Below, one piece after another: positions 24,343 through 35,751 of a stretch of 64,000 nt of DNA. The notes under the pieces were generated by a model. The model had not been told where the DNA came from, searched no databases, and saw only the letters and a program-made list of their open reading frames with translations. The position numbers and the translations under genes are program-made. This stretch comes from Panagrolaimus kolymaensis (lineage: Eukaryota > Nematoda > Chromadorea > Rhabditida > Panagrolaimidae), in NCBI GenBank assembly GCA_028622995.1, contig JAJQJQ010000024.1, forward strand, positions 2,914,001 through 2,978,000, given 5' to 3'. How positions within the stretch are numbered: the first letter of the stretch is position 1; every line of letters starts with the position of its first letter.

Positions 24343-24947
24343 TCATGCTTTGACTGAAGCTTTGGATTTCATGAGGGCCTATAAAAATAATTAATTATTT
24401 ATTTATTTTTTTACTGTAAATATTTTTTATCATAAAAATGTGTTCAAAACCAATGGAAAAAGTGACTAACTTTTTTCAAGCTCATAATTTCTGCTTGCAT
24501 TTCAGCTTCTCGTTTATTGTATTCAACTTCAATGAGATCCAATTGTTCGGCCTAAAAAAAACAAAGTTAGATTTTTTTTTGCAATCATAAAAAATTTATT
24601 TTTTATTACCAATCGTTCAACGCAATCTTCATAAAGTTCAACCTTTTCTTTTAACATTTTTAATTCTTTATTTTTTGAATCAAAATTAATTTCGGATTTT
24701 TCCATTTCGGAACTTTGTGGTTGTTTTTGGGGAGTTTCTTGGGCTTCAATAATATTTTCAAAACTTTCCATCGATTTTATGGAATCATCATTTTCTTCTT
24801 TTTGATGAGCAGCCGCAGCAGCAGCCTTTTCAGCGATGCCTTTTTTAACTCGATCAGGCAAAAATTTAGTCCATTTTTTTGCAAGGAATTCAACAATAAA
24901 ATTTGGCATAGCTTTCAATGTTTTTTTAAAGGCTTCAATAGGATTTT
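24343..24947 (-). CDS. Coiled-coil protein, 5' end not found
   Basis: Three minus-strand exons (24947-24610, 24551-24471, 24378-24343) join in phase. They encode NPIEAFKKTLKAMPNFIVEF, a basic segment, an Ala-rich run, a Gln/Glu-rich stretch, and a long heptad-like helix through LKMLKEKVELYEDCVERL and EVEYNKREAEMQAEIMSLKK, ending KASVKA. This looks like a small coiled-coil protein; the family is not recognised. The first exon shown starts with two bases of a split codon, so at least one upstream exon is required. None is visible before the palindromic element that begins about 180 bases upstream. The gene may be broken there, or its first exon may lie beyond the element. Confidence 0.5.
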
Positions 24948-25124
24948 CTGAAATTAATGGTTTTAATTAAGTTAAGGAATTTTCATTTAAAAAAAATTAA
25001 GGTTAAAGAAAAAAATTAGGTAAAAAATAGATTTCACGATCGATCCTTCTTTTTATTTAAAAGGCATTAAAAAATGATTCTAATTTAAAAATAAATGATT
25101 TCTATGGGACATGAAGGGAAAAAG

Positions 25125-26183
25125 CTTTAAGACGGATTCTCTGAATTTTTTTTAATTTTCAAAAGGCGTTTGGTAGACGAATTTTTTTTGTTGATTTTTT
25201 TGACTAGGATTGTTCAGAATGGTGTAAAAATGTATAAAAATGGAGTAGGACCTTCAAAAAGTCATCTGGATATTTATAATTAAACACTTTCGTATTGAGA
25301 CTCCGCGTCACAAACTATTTATTAATATCATGTTTTTTTTATTCTTCTTGGTTTATTTAGGTTTTCGAGGATGGGGAATCTGATGGTAATGCCACTTTTT
25401 CAAAACACCTTTGTTATTATGGAGATACATCACTACAATATACTTTAAATCCACATAACTTTTTTTCTGTAACCGCGCCGATGAAGTTAGCTATGCCATA
25501 ATATCTTATAAGTATTTAGCTTTAACATGGTTTAACTAACTTTTTCTGGCAAGTGCCGGAACATCAATTTTCATAGCAAAATATACGTGAGATTACAATT
25601 TGTTTGTGGGGAAAATGGTTTTTTTCTTTCTCTTCTTTCGTTTTTTGGCGTTTTGTTCTAAAAGTTTTTGATGAAAGAAAAAGAAGAGAAAGAAAAAAAC
25701 CATTTTCCCCACAAACAAATTGTAATCTCACGTATATTTTGCTATGAAAATTGATGTTCCGGCACTTGCCAGAAAAAGTTAGTTAAACCATGTTAAAGCT
25801 AAATACTTATAAGATATTATGGCATAGCTAACTTCATCGGCGCGGTTACAGAAAAAAAGTTATGTGGATTTAAAGTATATTGTAGTGATGTATCTCCATA
25901 ATAACAAAGGTGTTTTGAAAAAGTGGCATTACCATCAGATTCCCCATCCTCGAAAACCTAAATAAACCAAGAAGAATAAAAAAAACATGATATTAATAAA
26001 TAGTTTGTGACGCGGAGTCTCAATACGAAAGTGTTTAATTATAAATATCCAGATGACTTTTTGAAGGTCCTACTCCATTTTTATACATTTTTACACCATT
26101 CTGAACAATCCTAGTCAAAAAAATCAACAAAAAAAATTCGTCTACCAAACTCGAACAAAAATTTCATAGAACTCGTCTTAAAA
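25125..26183. mobile_element. Palindromic (foldback) element with 471-bp arms
   Basis: Positions 25168-25638 and 25680-26150 are inverted copies of equal length (471 bp) with no mismatch that I could find by eye, around a 41-bp spacer. Outside the arms, diverged inverted similarity continues to CTTTAAGACG (25125) and CGTCTTAAA (ending about 26182). I see no ORF and no clear target duplication. It is either a foldback or long-TIR transposable element, or a recent inverted duplication. Transcribed from either side it would form a long hairpin RNA. Confidence 0.8.
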
Positions 26184-26897
26184 AAGAGGGAAATTATTAA
26201 AATAGCGATATAACAACCAAGTAGATAAATATTTTTTAAAACATTTGGCGCCATTTTTTAAACTATAAATCAAAAAAAAAATTCATTTTTTGTATTTAAA
26301 AATAGACAGAAAATACGAAGATTTTTCTCCCAATGACAACAATCATAACTTTCTTGTTTTGCAAAGCCAACAACCGCAATGCCACACAACAAAAAATGAT
26401 ATTAGAATGGGAGGTCGCTGCTTTATCAGGTCAAAGCTGTTGTTTTTTTGCTTTTTCAACCAACAAAAAAAATATGTGCGCAATGCGATGTATGTGACGG
26501 TTTTTTATGGGCCATCATTCCAATAAGAATGGATGAGCAAAGCCATAATAAAATCAATAACAGAGCAGATTTCAAACCTAAAATGAGTGAATGGTTTAAA
26601 AAAAAAGTTCGCATCACCATCACAAAGATATTTGGCCCAAAAAAAGAGAGGGAAATAATTCTTAGAAGATTTTTCTAAGGTGTGTAGCATTTTGAATCTC
26701 CCTTGTTTTTCCTCTTTTTTCAAGTGGTTGCAATTTTTTTTATATTGTAAATATTCGTTTGTGGAAGAGCAGCTGTGGTGGAGAAAGAAAATTTAATTAT
26801 TTGGTAATACAGTAATTTTGTCTTGTTCATTTTTTTGCCCTCTAAAAAATTGTTTCAGAAAAACTTTTCATTATTTTAGAATTTTGAAGAAAAAAAT
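26184..26897. other. Intergenic, no gene seen
   Basis: AT-rich sequence between the palindromic element and the next gene. Open frames on both strands overlap each other and show no splice-consistent coding pattern. Missing 5' exons of the minus-strand coiled-coil gene could lie here, but none is convincing. Confidence 0.4.
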
Positions 26898-29193
26898 ATG
26901 GATGATTATCCAACAACTTTGGATATTGAAGCTTTCCCTCAGCAATATCAAGTTGTTTATTCAGATTTAAAAAAGCAAATCGAATTAGATCCAAATAAAA
27001 AATTTGAATATTTGGATGAATTTAGTCAAAATTATTTTATTACATTTGATTTATGGAATGAATTATATGAGTAAGTTTTTGAAAGATTTTTTTGCTTTTT
27101 AATTTTTTTATATAAGTTGCAATTTATGTTCGAAGAAAAACTTTACTATTTTAAGAGTGAAAATTTCTAAATTAGAGTTTTTTTTTCAAAGCAATATTAA
27201 ATTAAATGTTTTCGATATATTTTTTGAAAATTATCGCCTTTTTAAACTTTGTTTATTTTTTGTTAAAATTCATATTTTTAAAATTAGCAAATAAATTTTT
27301 TTTAAACTTTGAATATTTAGTTGTATTCAAAATCCATTCACTTCTAAGAAAGGTCAGCAACAAGCTGAAATTGTATTTGAAAAAGGTGCCCATCATTTCT
27401 TTTTGCATTTCTGCTGTCCTAATGTAAGTTTAATGCAGCGAAGAAAAAAAAGTACATTTTTTTTTCTAAAGCAATTTTGTTTTATAGAATATAAAGTTGA
27501 TGCTTAAATTCTTTTTTTCTGAAAATGGACAAGCGTATCAGGCAGCATTAATGAAAAATTATGATTTAGCTGAAAAAGAATTTTCATTTCCCAATGAACG
27601 ATTAAAAGATAGATTTCGTTTATACAACAAATATTCATGTAAATATTTTATATATATTTTTAAATTTTATAAACACTTTTTTTAGCTTGCCCCGTTTCCC
27701 CAGAAATAATTTCAATGTATGAAAAAAATTTGAACCTTTTCAATAAAAAAATGTCTGTGAATGGGAACGATGAAAAATGGCTCAAATATATCCTTGAAGT
27801 TGAAGACGAAGAGTTTATAACCATGAATATCGAACATCGAATTGGAAGAAATGTTTTAAATAAAAATATGTGGAAACTTTATATCGGATATTTGAGTGAT
27901 AAAAATCCTATAGTAAGCAAATTAAAAACTAAGTTTTTACCATTAAAGCCATTTTTCAGGCAATGTTGGAAGTTTATTCGAAATATGTGAGATTATTTTT
28001 GGATGACAAAGAAATGCTTGAAAAATACAAAGAAGAAACTAAAAAACTGGGCCATCCAGAAATTTATGTTCCATGGAAAAATCCAATGGATTTTGAAAAT
28101 ATTAAATTTCCAGTTTTTGAGAAAAAAGAATTAAAAGAAAACCCAAAAATTGAAAAACATATTTTTGTAAAAACAAATTTCAAGCATTCTCATTCGCAAA
28201 AATTTCCATTTCGTGCGACTATAATTAATTATGTTTTAAAAAATATTCGACTTTCATCGCTTCAAAAACTTTATCAAACTTGTAAACTTTTTTATAAACA
28301 AATTCAAATTCCAATTTGCCATCGACTTGCTCTTGGATTTTTTGAGAATCAAGATGGTCCAAAAATCGAATTCATTGATTTTGATCGAGAATCGATGCAT
28401 ATTTCAAAAGAAAATTTATTTTCTGATTCGCCATTCAAAAAAGCATTTATTTCAAATTCTTTATCGGTTTATTGTTTAACCGATCAAACGCAACTTTCAA
28501 AATTTATTCCAAAAATAGAAAAATGTGATATAAAGTTTTTGCAAATTCGAGACCAAAATATTTCTATTAAAGAATTTCAATTTCTTGTTAGATCTGGAAA
28601 TGTTGAATCTTTGGAATCTCATACTTTGCAAGTAAAATAACCAAATGATAGTTTAGCAAGTTTGGAAGAAATTATGTGCGAATTACCAAAATTGCGACAT
28701 TTTGTGTAAGTCAGAGAGAGAAAAAAGAGTTTGATACAAAAAACAATTTTATAGTTTTTTTTACTTAAAAAATTATGGCTTTTTTATTTATTTTTTATCG
28801 TAATTAATTCGGAAATATATGTTTTTAATTTAGCTAGTTGTCTTTAAAAGAAACCCATTTTCAGCATGTACTGTGGCCCAATAACTACAGAGAAAACTTC
28901 TCAAATATTAAATAATTTGAAATTTAAAAATAAAATAGAATATTTTTGTTTTTCTACAAAATTTCCAAATGATTTTCTACTCGAACCGAATGAATTTATT
29001 GAATTTATTGAAGTAAGATAATATCTAATTATCGTAGCTTTCTCAAAAAAGACAAATTACAATAATTAATTTTTAGAAAAATATGAAACCAGGAGCAAAA
29101 ATTTATTTATTTCACCAACTTCCCATTGATTTCAAAGAAACTATGAAGGATCATTTTAAAAATCCTATGTTATTTGATATAATTCCCATTTAA
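26898..29193 (+). pseudogene. HAT-repeat/F-box-like protein gene with one nonsense codon
   Basis: Seven exons (26898-27070, 27321-27423, 27488-27638, 27686-27912, 27960-28705, 28865-29012, 29077-29193) join in phase. The N-terminal half has aromatic helical repeats (FDLWNELYD, NMWKLYIGYL, MLEVYSKYVRLFLDDKEML) reminiscent of half-a-TPR repeats. The centre is an F-box-like helix set (INYVLKNIRLSSLQKLYQTCK). The C-terminal half resembles the Leu/Ile-rich region of nematode F-box genes. Frame and splice signals stay intact across the whole gene, except for a single TAA at 28638-28640. This stop separates the first roughly 490 residues from the last 110. It is either a recent pseudogene, a truncated protein or a readthrough case. 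F-box proteins select substrates for SCF ubiquitin ligases. Confidence 0.65.
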
Positions 29194-29813
29194 TTTTATT
29201 TGTTTACCATGTTTATTTTAAATAAATAAAAAAATTTAGCCTAATTTTCATTATTTTTTTACAAGACTAACTATTATATTTTTGTTTTTAAAATTTATCA
29301 AACTTTTTTTTGTTGGTATTTTTGAATGAACAAAACCATCTCAGCATTTCTGCCGCCGCTGCAGCCATGATTCAGGGTTGCTTTTCTTTCCAAGAAAAAG
29401 ATAGAGAATTTTATGTGTGTGCATCAGCGATGGTTGGTTGTTGGCTGGCTGGCTGCTGCTGAATTGGATGAACAACAACAGCAACGTCGCATAAAAAAAA
29501 TTTTTCTTTCTTTTTTTGTGAGATTTTTCAAGCTTTTTTTTTTATTTATCTTGATTATTTTCTTTGATTGATTTTTTTATTCAATAAAAAAAATTACTGA
29601 TTTTTAATGCCACGATGGATTCAAACAATAATCACCCAAAAAAACTTTAATTTTGATCAATAAAATCGTGATTTTTCTCGAGCTTAAAACATAACTTTGG
29701 TAAACAAAAACGTGCATACTTTTTTACTTTGTTTTTGATCGTGCTTTTTTGGCTGAACTTTTAGATTTAATTTTAAGAATTGTTTGATTTTGAGTTCCTT
29801 TTTTTCCAGTGAA
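29194..29813. other. Intergenic/promoter of ZFPL1, no gene seen
   Basis: Contains a GC-richer patch (about 29340-29480, with GCCGCCGCTGCAGCC and GGCTGGCTGGCTGCTGCTG). It stands out against the AT background and may be promoter sequence for the downstream gene. An acceptor (TTTTTTTCCAG) ends at 29809, only four bases before the ATG at 29814, consistent with spliced-leader addition. Confidence 0.4.
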
Positions 29814-31409
29814 ATGGGTTTATGTAAATGCAGCTTACGAAAAGTAACAAATTTATTTTGTTTTGAACATCGTGTAAATGTTTGTGAAAGCTGTTTGATT
29901 TCAAATCATGATTCGGTGAGTTTTCCTTTTTTTCTTTATACCTTCAGATTTTTCTCACAGATTTAACTTATCTTTAATCCCTTGAAAAGAATATATAAAA
30001 AAAATGTGGAAAAAATGTTTGATTTGATAGACTTTTTTTGACTGACTTATGAAGGCTCTAATTCTTGCATGTTTCGTTCGGTATTGCCAAGCAAATTAAA
30101 ATACATGGTTTTATTCTAGCCTTTCTTAAAGCATATAAAAAGCATGAATCCGAATTATAGAAAAGGGGCTTCTTTAAACATTTAAAAGAAAAACTGAGTT
30201 TATTCACTTTTATCTCAACGAAATTTATATATATTCTTGGAATTGAATAAATTATAATTTTCTATAGATTATATATCCGAAGAAAACCATCAAATTAATC
30301 CATGATAATTTTTTTTTCAGTGCGTAGTTCAAACTTATGTTGCATGGTTGACTGATAGTGATTATGATCCAAATTGTTTATTATGCACTCAACCTTTGCA
30401 AAAAACCGAAACCATTCGATTGAAATGTTTTCGTAAGCTTTTTTAAATTTTATTTCTAAAAACTAGCTTGCTAACGAAAAAAATAATTATTTTTAGATGT
30501 GTTTCATTGGGATTGTTTAAATTCTCGTATGTCCCAATTACCATTAAATTCCGCAAGTTATAAATGTCCCAGTTGTTTGGATAATATTTTTCCTTCACCA
30601 AATCAAACTTCTCCAGTGATTGAAAAGCTTAAAGCTCGATTGGCTACAGTTAATTGGGGAAGAAATGGAATGGGTTTAGATATGAGACCTGAATTTGAAG
30701 CTAATGTTCCTCAACATCTTCAAAACCACCATCACCAACATCTCCAACATCCTCCATCTTTGCCTGCAAGTGGAAGGGCCACACCAGCCTTAAGTGCACG
30801 AGATCATGAAACGGCGTATTCCGTTAATATTGATAATAATAATCCAATTGAAATGAATACTTTTACATGTAAGTTTTTTTTTTCAAACAAAAACACATAT
30901 CTTCCTTCTTGAAACGAATTTATTCCGATAGAATTTTTTTTTGTTTTGAAAAAATGAACCGAAATTGTCGTCACTTTGGCTTTGGAAAAGATTTATAAAT
31001 ATCTATCTAAGTTTTTTTTTCTTCTTCAGCTCGAACCAAATCCCATTCAGATGATCGACGACCTTTACTTAATCCAGATCCACGAGATGAAGATCATCCA
31101 GATCAAAAATATGCTAAACGTCTTGGCGGGGATCGACATATTCAGTAAGTTTACTATCATTTTTTCGCGAACTCTCCTCTCTCGTCATTGGCCTTTTTTT
31201 AAATTCCACTGTTATATATATATATTTTTTTAAGAGTTCGAAGTGTTCCACGTTCAATTAAACGTGTTGCAGCTATAGCAATAATTGCAGCAGGATTAAT
31301 AGTATTATTTTTATTTATTGGTAGACATTCAGGAAATGCAGATGATAATCCTTTATTTGATCCACATGCAAATCCTAATATTCGTATTGCAGATTCAAAT
31401 CATGTTTAA
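29814..31409 (+). CDS. ZFPL1, Golgi zinc-finger membrane protein
   Basis: Five exons (29814-29915, 30321-30432, 30497-30868, 31030-31144, 31235-31409) give 291 residues, close to the usual size of about 310. The N-terminus [20 protein letters not shown] is nearly diagnostic for ZFPL1 and begins the B-box-like finger ([12 protein letters not shown]). It is followed by a RING-like finger ([20 protein letters not shown]). [16 protein letters not shown] is another conserved family block. A His/Pro/Ser-rich linker leads to a C-terminal transmembrane helix ([18 protein letters not shown]). ZFPL1 is a cis-Golgi integral membrane protein that binds GM130 and supports ER-to-Golgi transport. NDUFS1 starts 475 bases downstream on the same strand. 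Confidence 0.95.
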
Positions 31410-31884
31410 TTTATTTTCAAATTTTTTAAATCAAAAAAATATTATAACTATGATTCCAAACCTTTTTTTTATGAAATTTACTATTTATTAAAAAAAATAT
31501 TGACTAACTAATATTCGGGCTTCACTTTTGTATATATAAATATTTTTTTAACACTCAAAAAAAATTGTTTGTGGCGGGGCTTCTTTCATCAAAAAAAAAC
31601 TATTATTTTTCTTGCTAAAATTTTTCTTTCTAGAAATTTTTTTTGTTTTTTCTGTGATACTTTTTTCCTGGTTCTTTTTTTTCTTTTGTTGTTTTCCAAT
31701 TCCTGTACTCGATTTTTTATATATTCTTTATATAACTTTTTGGTTTTTGAAAAAAAAAATGTGACTTAATTAATTTATCTTTTTTAAAATTAAAATTATG
31801 CGTTTTTTTAAAAATCGCATTTATATATTTTTTTATCGTAAAATTAATTTTTTAAATGTTTATGAATAATATTTCTTTATAGCC
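31410..31884. other. ZFPL1-NDUFS1 intergenic region
   Basis: 475 bases of T-rich sequence between two same-strand genes. An acceptor-like CTTTATAG lies immediately before the NDUFS1 ATG (ends about 31882), compatible with trans-splicing. The spacing is longer than the roughly 100 bases typical of Caenorhabditis operons, so co-transcription is possible but unproven. Confidence 0.4.
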
Positions 31885-34800
31885 ATGCTGCTAGGTAATA
31901 GCTCAACAAAATTAGGTACTCGATTATGGTCTCTTCAAAATCGAGTAGCTTCTGCAACCACAACAGCAATTCGCCATCAACAAACTGCAGCAGCAGCACC
32001 ACCAAAAAAAGTTGAAGTTTTTATTGATGATAAAAAAGTTTTATGCGATCCTGGAATGACTATTCTTCAGGTATGTTTCATGCCATTCATATGCATATTG
32101 AACTTTGTTTGAAAGTCAAAAATTGCTAAATTTTCTGATATTTAGTTAAAAATTTTAGAAAAAAAAGAGAAAACCTTGTAAAAAAATCTAAAAAAAAACG
32201 CTATAAAATAATTTCAATATTTTGCTAAAAATATTTATGATTTAATTTTTGGAAAAGTAAATTTAAATAAGAAAAAGAGTTTTAGGAAATAAAATCTTGA
32301 AGTTTTGTTAAAAACGTTTTCGATTTTTCATCAAAAAAATCTTTATTTTAAAACCACAAAAAATTAAATTATATTATTTTTTTAGGCCTGTGCCTTGGTT
32401 GGAGTAGATATCCCTCGATTTTGTTATCACGACCGTTTATCAATTGCTGGAAATTGTCGAATGTGTTTGGTGGAAGTAGAAAAATCCATTAAACCTGTAG
32501 CATCTTGCGCTATGCCTGTAATGAATGGAATGAGAGTTAAAACAAATTCGGATTTTTCTAAAAAAGCTCGAGAAGGGGTTATGGAATTTTTGTTGGTTAA
32601 TCATCCATTAGATTGTCCTATTTGTGATCAAGGTGGAGAATGTGATTTACAAGATCAATCCATGGCTTTTGGAGCTGATCGTTCACGGCTTCAAGTTCAA
32701 TATGATGGTAAACGAGCAGTGGAAGATAAAGATATTGGACCATTGGTTAAAACAATTATGACTCGTTGCATTCAATGCACTCGATGTGTTAGATTTGCTA
32801 ATGAAGTGGCAGGTAAGGATGGATCATTGCCTAAAATTAATATTTTTTAACCCAAACTTAAATACCTTGTTAAAATTAAGTCTTGAGTTAATTTGCTGAA
32901 ATTTATCCAAATTGAACACAAATTTGTTAATTTTTTACTCATTTTTTTAAAAGAAATATAAAAAAATTTAAAAAGTAAAGAAATTTTTTTGTTCGCTTTG
33001 CTCATTATTTTCTTACATTCTTTATGCGTTTTTGACAGTAACAAAATTATTTAAATAATTCTAAAATTCATGTTACTATCATATGATACTAAACATTTTT
33101 AAGCGATAATTTGCAAATTTTTGTTACTATCTTTTTCTTTTTTTAAATGCAAAAATAATTTTCTAATTTTGATTTTACGAAGCTACTTTTCGCATTTTAT
33201 AACTTCTTCTTTAAATAATGGGATAATTTACAGCAAATATCTCGTTTTTCTTTATTTTCCCAATAAATTATAAATTATTGAACCCTAAATTAAATATATT
33301 TAATCTATTTTTGTTTGCAGGTGTCCCAGATTTTGGTACCACTGGTCGTGGAAGTGATATGCAAATTGGAACATATGTCGAGAAATTTTTTGCAACTGAA
33401 CTCTCTGGAAATGTTATTGATTTATGCCCTGTTGGAGCTTTAACGAATAAACCATATTCATTTCAAGCTCGTCCATGGGAATTAAGAAAAACTGAATCCG
33501 TTGATGTCTTGGATGCTTTAGGCTCAAATATCGTTATTTCAAGTCGAGGTGGAGAAATATTTCGTGTAATTCCTAAAATGCATGATGATATTAATGAAGA
33601 ATGGATCAGTGATAAAGCAAGATTCGCTGTGGATGGGCTGCGTCGTCAACGGCTTCTTATTCCATTAATTAAACATGAAGGCCATCTCGAACAAAGTACA
33701 TGGGAAGAGGCTCTTTTTACGGTGGCTAAAAAACTTCGCCAATCCCCCGCCAATGGAATTGCAATAATTGCTGGTGGAATAAATGATGCTGAAACGCTTA
33801 TTTCTGCAAAAGATTTAGCAAATAAATATAATTCTGAAAATGTTTTTACGGAAGAAGATTATCCAACTGGAAGTGGAGGAATTGATTTAAGATCCAATTA
33901 TCTTTTAAATGATTCCATTGCGGCTATTGAAGATACCGATGCGCTATTGCTCGTTGGAACCAATCCAAGATATGAAGCACCCGTTTTAAATGCAAGAATT
34001 CGAAAAGCGTAAGAGATTTTTTTTAATAAAAAATTATTTGTAAAATTTACATATTTTTTTCGTTTAATTTTCCTTTTTTGCGATATCTAATTCTATTCAA
34101 GCAATTTTTTTAATTTTCAAAATTCCTTGACCTTCAAAAAAAATTTATGTAAAATAATTAAACTTTTTTTAAATTTGAAAAAAAAGTAAACCCATAATTT
34201 TTTAAAATATTTTTTTTTGCATAAAAAATTTGAAAAAAAATAATAAAATTATTAGTTTTCAGAATTATAAATTTTCAGTAACAAATAATCCCTAGCTTTT
34301 TGCTACATTTTTAATGCCTTCTAAAAAATATTTATTTTTTGTTTTTATTTTCAGATTTATTCATTCTGAAATTGAAATCGGAGTTATTGGATCGGATGTG
34401 GATTTAACATATGATTTTGAATATCTTGGCCCTTCAGCTTCTGCCATCGATGACTTATCTTCGGGTAAAAAAGGATCGTTTGGTGAAACCCTAAAAAATT
34501 CTAAACGTCCTATGATTATTGTTGGTGTTGATGCTCTTAAAGGCCCCGATGGAAATGCATTACTTGGAAAACTTCAAAAACTTGCTGATAAATTAAGCAG
34601 CCAAAGTGGTAAGTTTTTGTGATTATAAAAAAATAATGCAAAAAAGGCATCGTACATTCAAAAATGGAAAATATTGTTTTCCATTCGAAATTAAAAAAAA
34701 AATAGCAACAATAATTTTTAATTTATCGTTTAAAATTGTTTACTATCAAATGATAGTAACATAAATTTAAGAATTATTGTTGTAATTTAATTACTTTCAA

Positions 34801-35751
34801 AAAACGCCTAAAGAATTATGAAAAATGAATAATTTAAAAAAGTGCGATTTTGAGAATAAAAAAAGATTTCTAACATTTCAAAAACATTAAAACTATTTTT
34901 TATAGAAGGCCGAAAGGTTCTTAACATCCTTCATCGAAATGCTGGACAAGTAGCAGCCCTTGATTTGGGTTATAAACCAATTTCCAAATTTGATTCAAAT
35001 AAGAAAAATATTAAATTCTTATATCTTCTTGGATCAGATGAACATAATTTTAAACGCAGTGATTTTGCTGAAGATGTATTTATTGTTTATCAAGGCCATC
35101 ATGGAGATTCAGGAGCTGAAATAGCTGACGTTGTCCTTCCCGGAGCAGCATACACAGAAAAGCAAGGAACTTGGGTAAATACTGAAGGTCGAGCCCAAAA
35201 AGGTTACAATGCCGTAGCTCCACAAGGCGAAGGAAGAACCGATTGGAGAATTATTCGAGCCCTTTCGGAAGTTGCAGGCCGTACACTTCCTTATGATAAT
35301 TTGGAAGAAGTTCGACATCGTTTAACTGAAATTGCACCACACTTTGCTCATTATGGCTCGGTTGAACCCGCATCCTTTATGAAACAGGCATTGGAATTAT
35401 CTGAGGTGAGAAAATTTTTTTTATCATATAAGACTTTTTACAAGATTTTTTTTAAACATAGAAAATTATAATATTTTTCGCTGTTGCAAGACAAGCGATT
35501 TCTTAATGAAAATTATGAAATCGCTTGTAATTCTTAAATTTGAAAAAGCTAAAATAATTATTTATGCACATTATTATTTTTAGACTTCAAAATCTCCATC
35601 AAAATCGCTTGAAGTTAAACAAAAAGAATTAGCAGATTATTGGATGACGAATTCCATTTCCCGTGCTTCTCCAACCATGGCTGAATGCGTTCGAGCTTCT
35701 CGACGATATATGAAAAGTCCACATACTGAACCTCTTCGACTTAAAGCTTAA
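31885..35751 (+). CDS. NADH-ubiquinone oxidoreductase 75-kDa subunit (NDUFS1)
   Basis: Six exons (31885-32070, 32386-32812, 33321-34008, 34355-34608, 34906-35405, 35584-35751) give 740 residues, against about 727 in mammals. The N-terminus is Ser/Thr/Ala/Arg-rich, as expected of a mitochondrial presequence. Then comes a 2Fe-2S ferredoxin domain ([20 protein letters not shown]), the His-Cys cluster ligands in [19 protein letters not shown], and the 4Fe-4S ligands in [16 protein letters not shown]. The C-terminal molybdopterin-like domain includes [44 protein letters not shown] and [20 protein letters not shown]. The protein carries electrons from the FMN site along the complex I peripheral arm in the mitochondrial matrix. 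It is the orthologue of C. elegans nuo-5. Two introns carry copies of a GATAGTAAC repeat. Confidence 0.97.
33035..33140. repeat. Dispersed intronic repeat (GTTACTATC/GATAGTAAC family), copy 1
   Basis: Within an NDUFS1 intron, a segment reads GTTACTATCATATGATACT and then AAGCGATAATTTGCAAATTT TTGTTACTATC. It is the reverse complement of the tandem units at 38085-38300, so it is an inverted copy of the same family. Confidence 0.7.
34715..34830. repeat. Dispersed intronic repeat, copy 2
   Basis: Another NDUFS1 intron carries TTTACTATCAAATGATAGTAAC followed by an AATTATT...TTACTTTCAAAAAACGCCTAAA tail. The same order appears at 38205-38285 (ATGATAGTAACATTAATT, then TTTCAAAAAAACACCTAAA). The shared tail shows these are copies of one element and not chance AT-rich words. 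Confidence 0.7.

Noticed and set aside
26290..26723. Overlapping frames on both strands between the palindrome and the F-box gene
   Set aside because: Mutually overlapping, without splice-consistent extension or recognisable residues.
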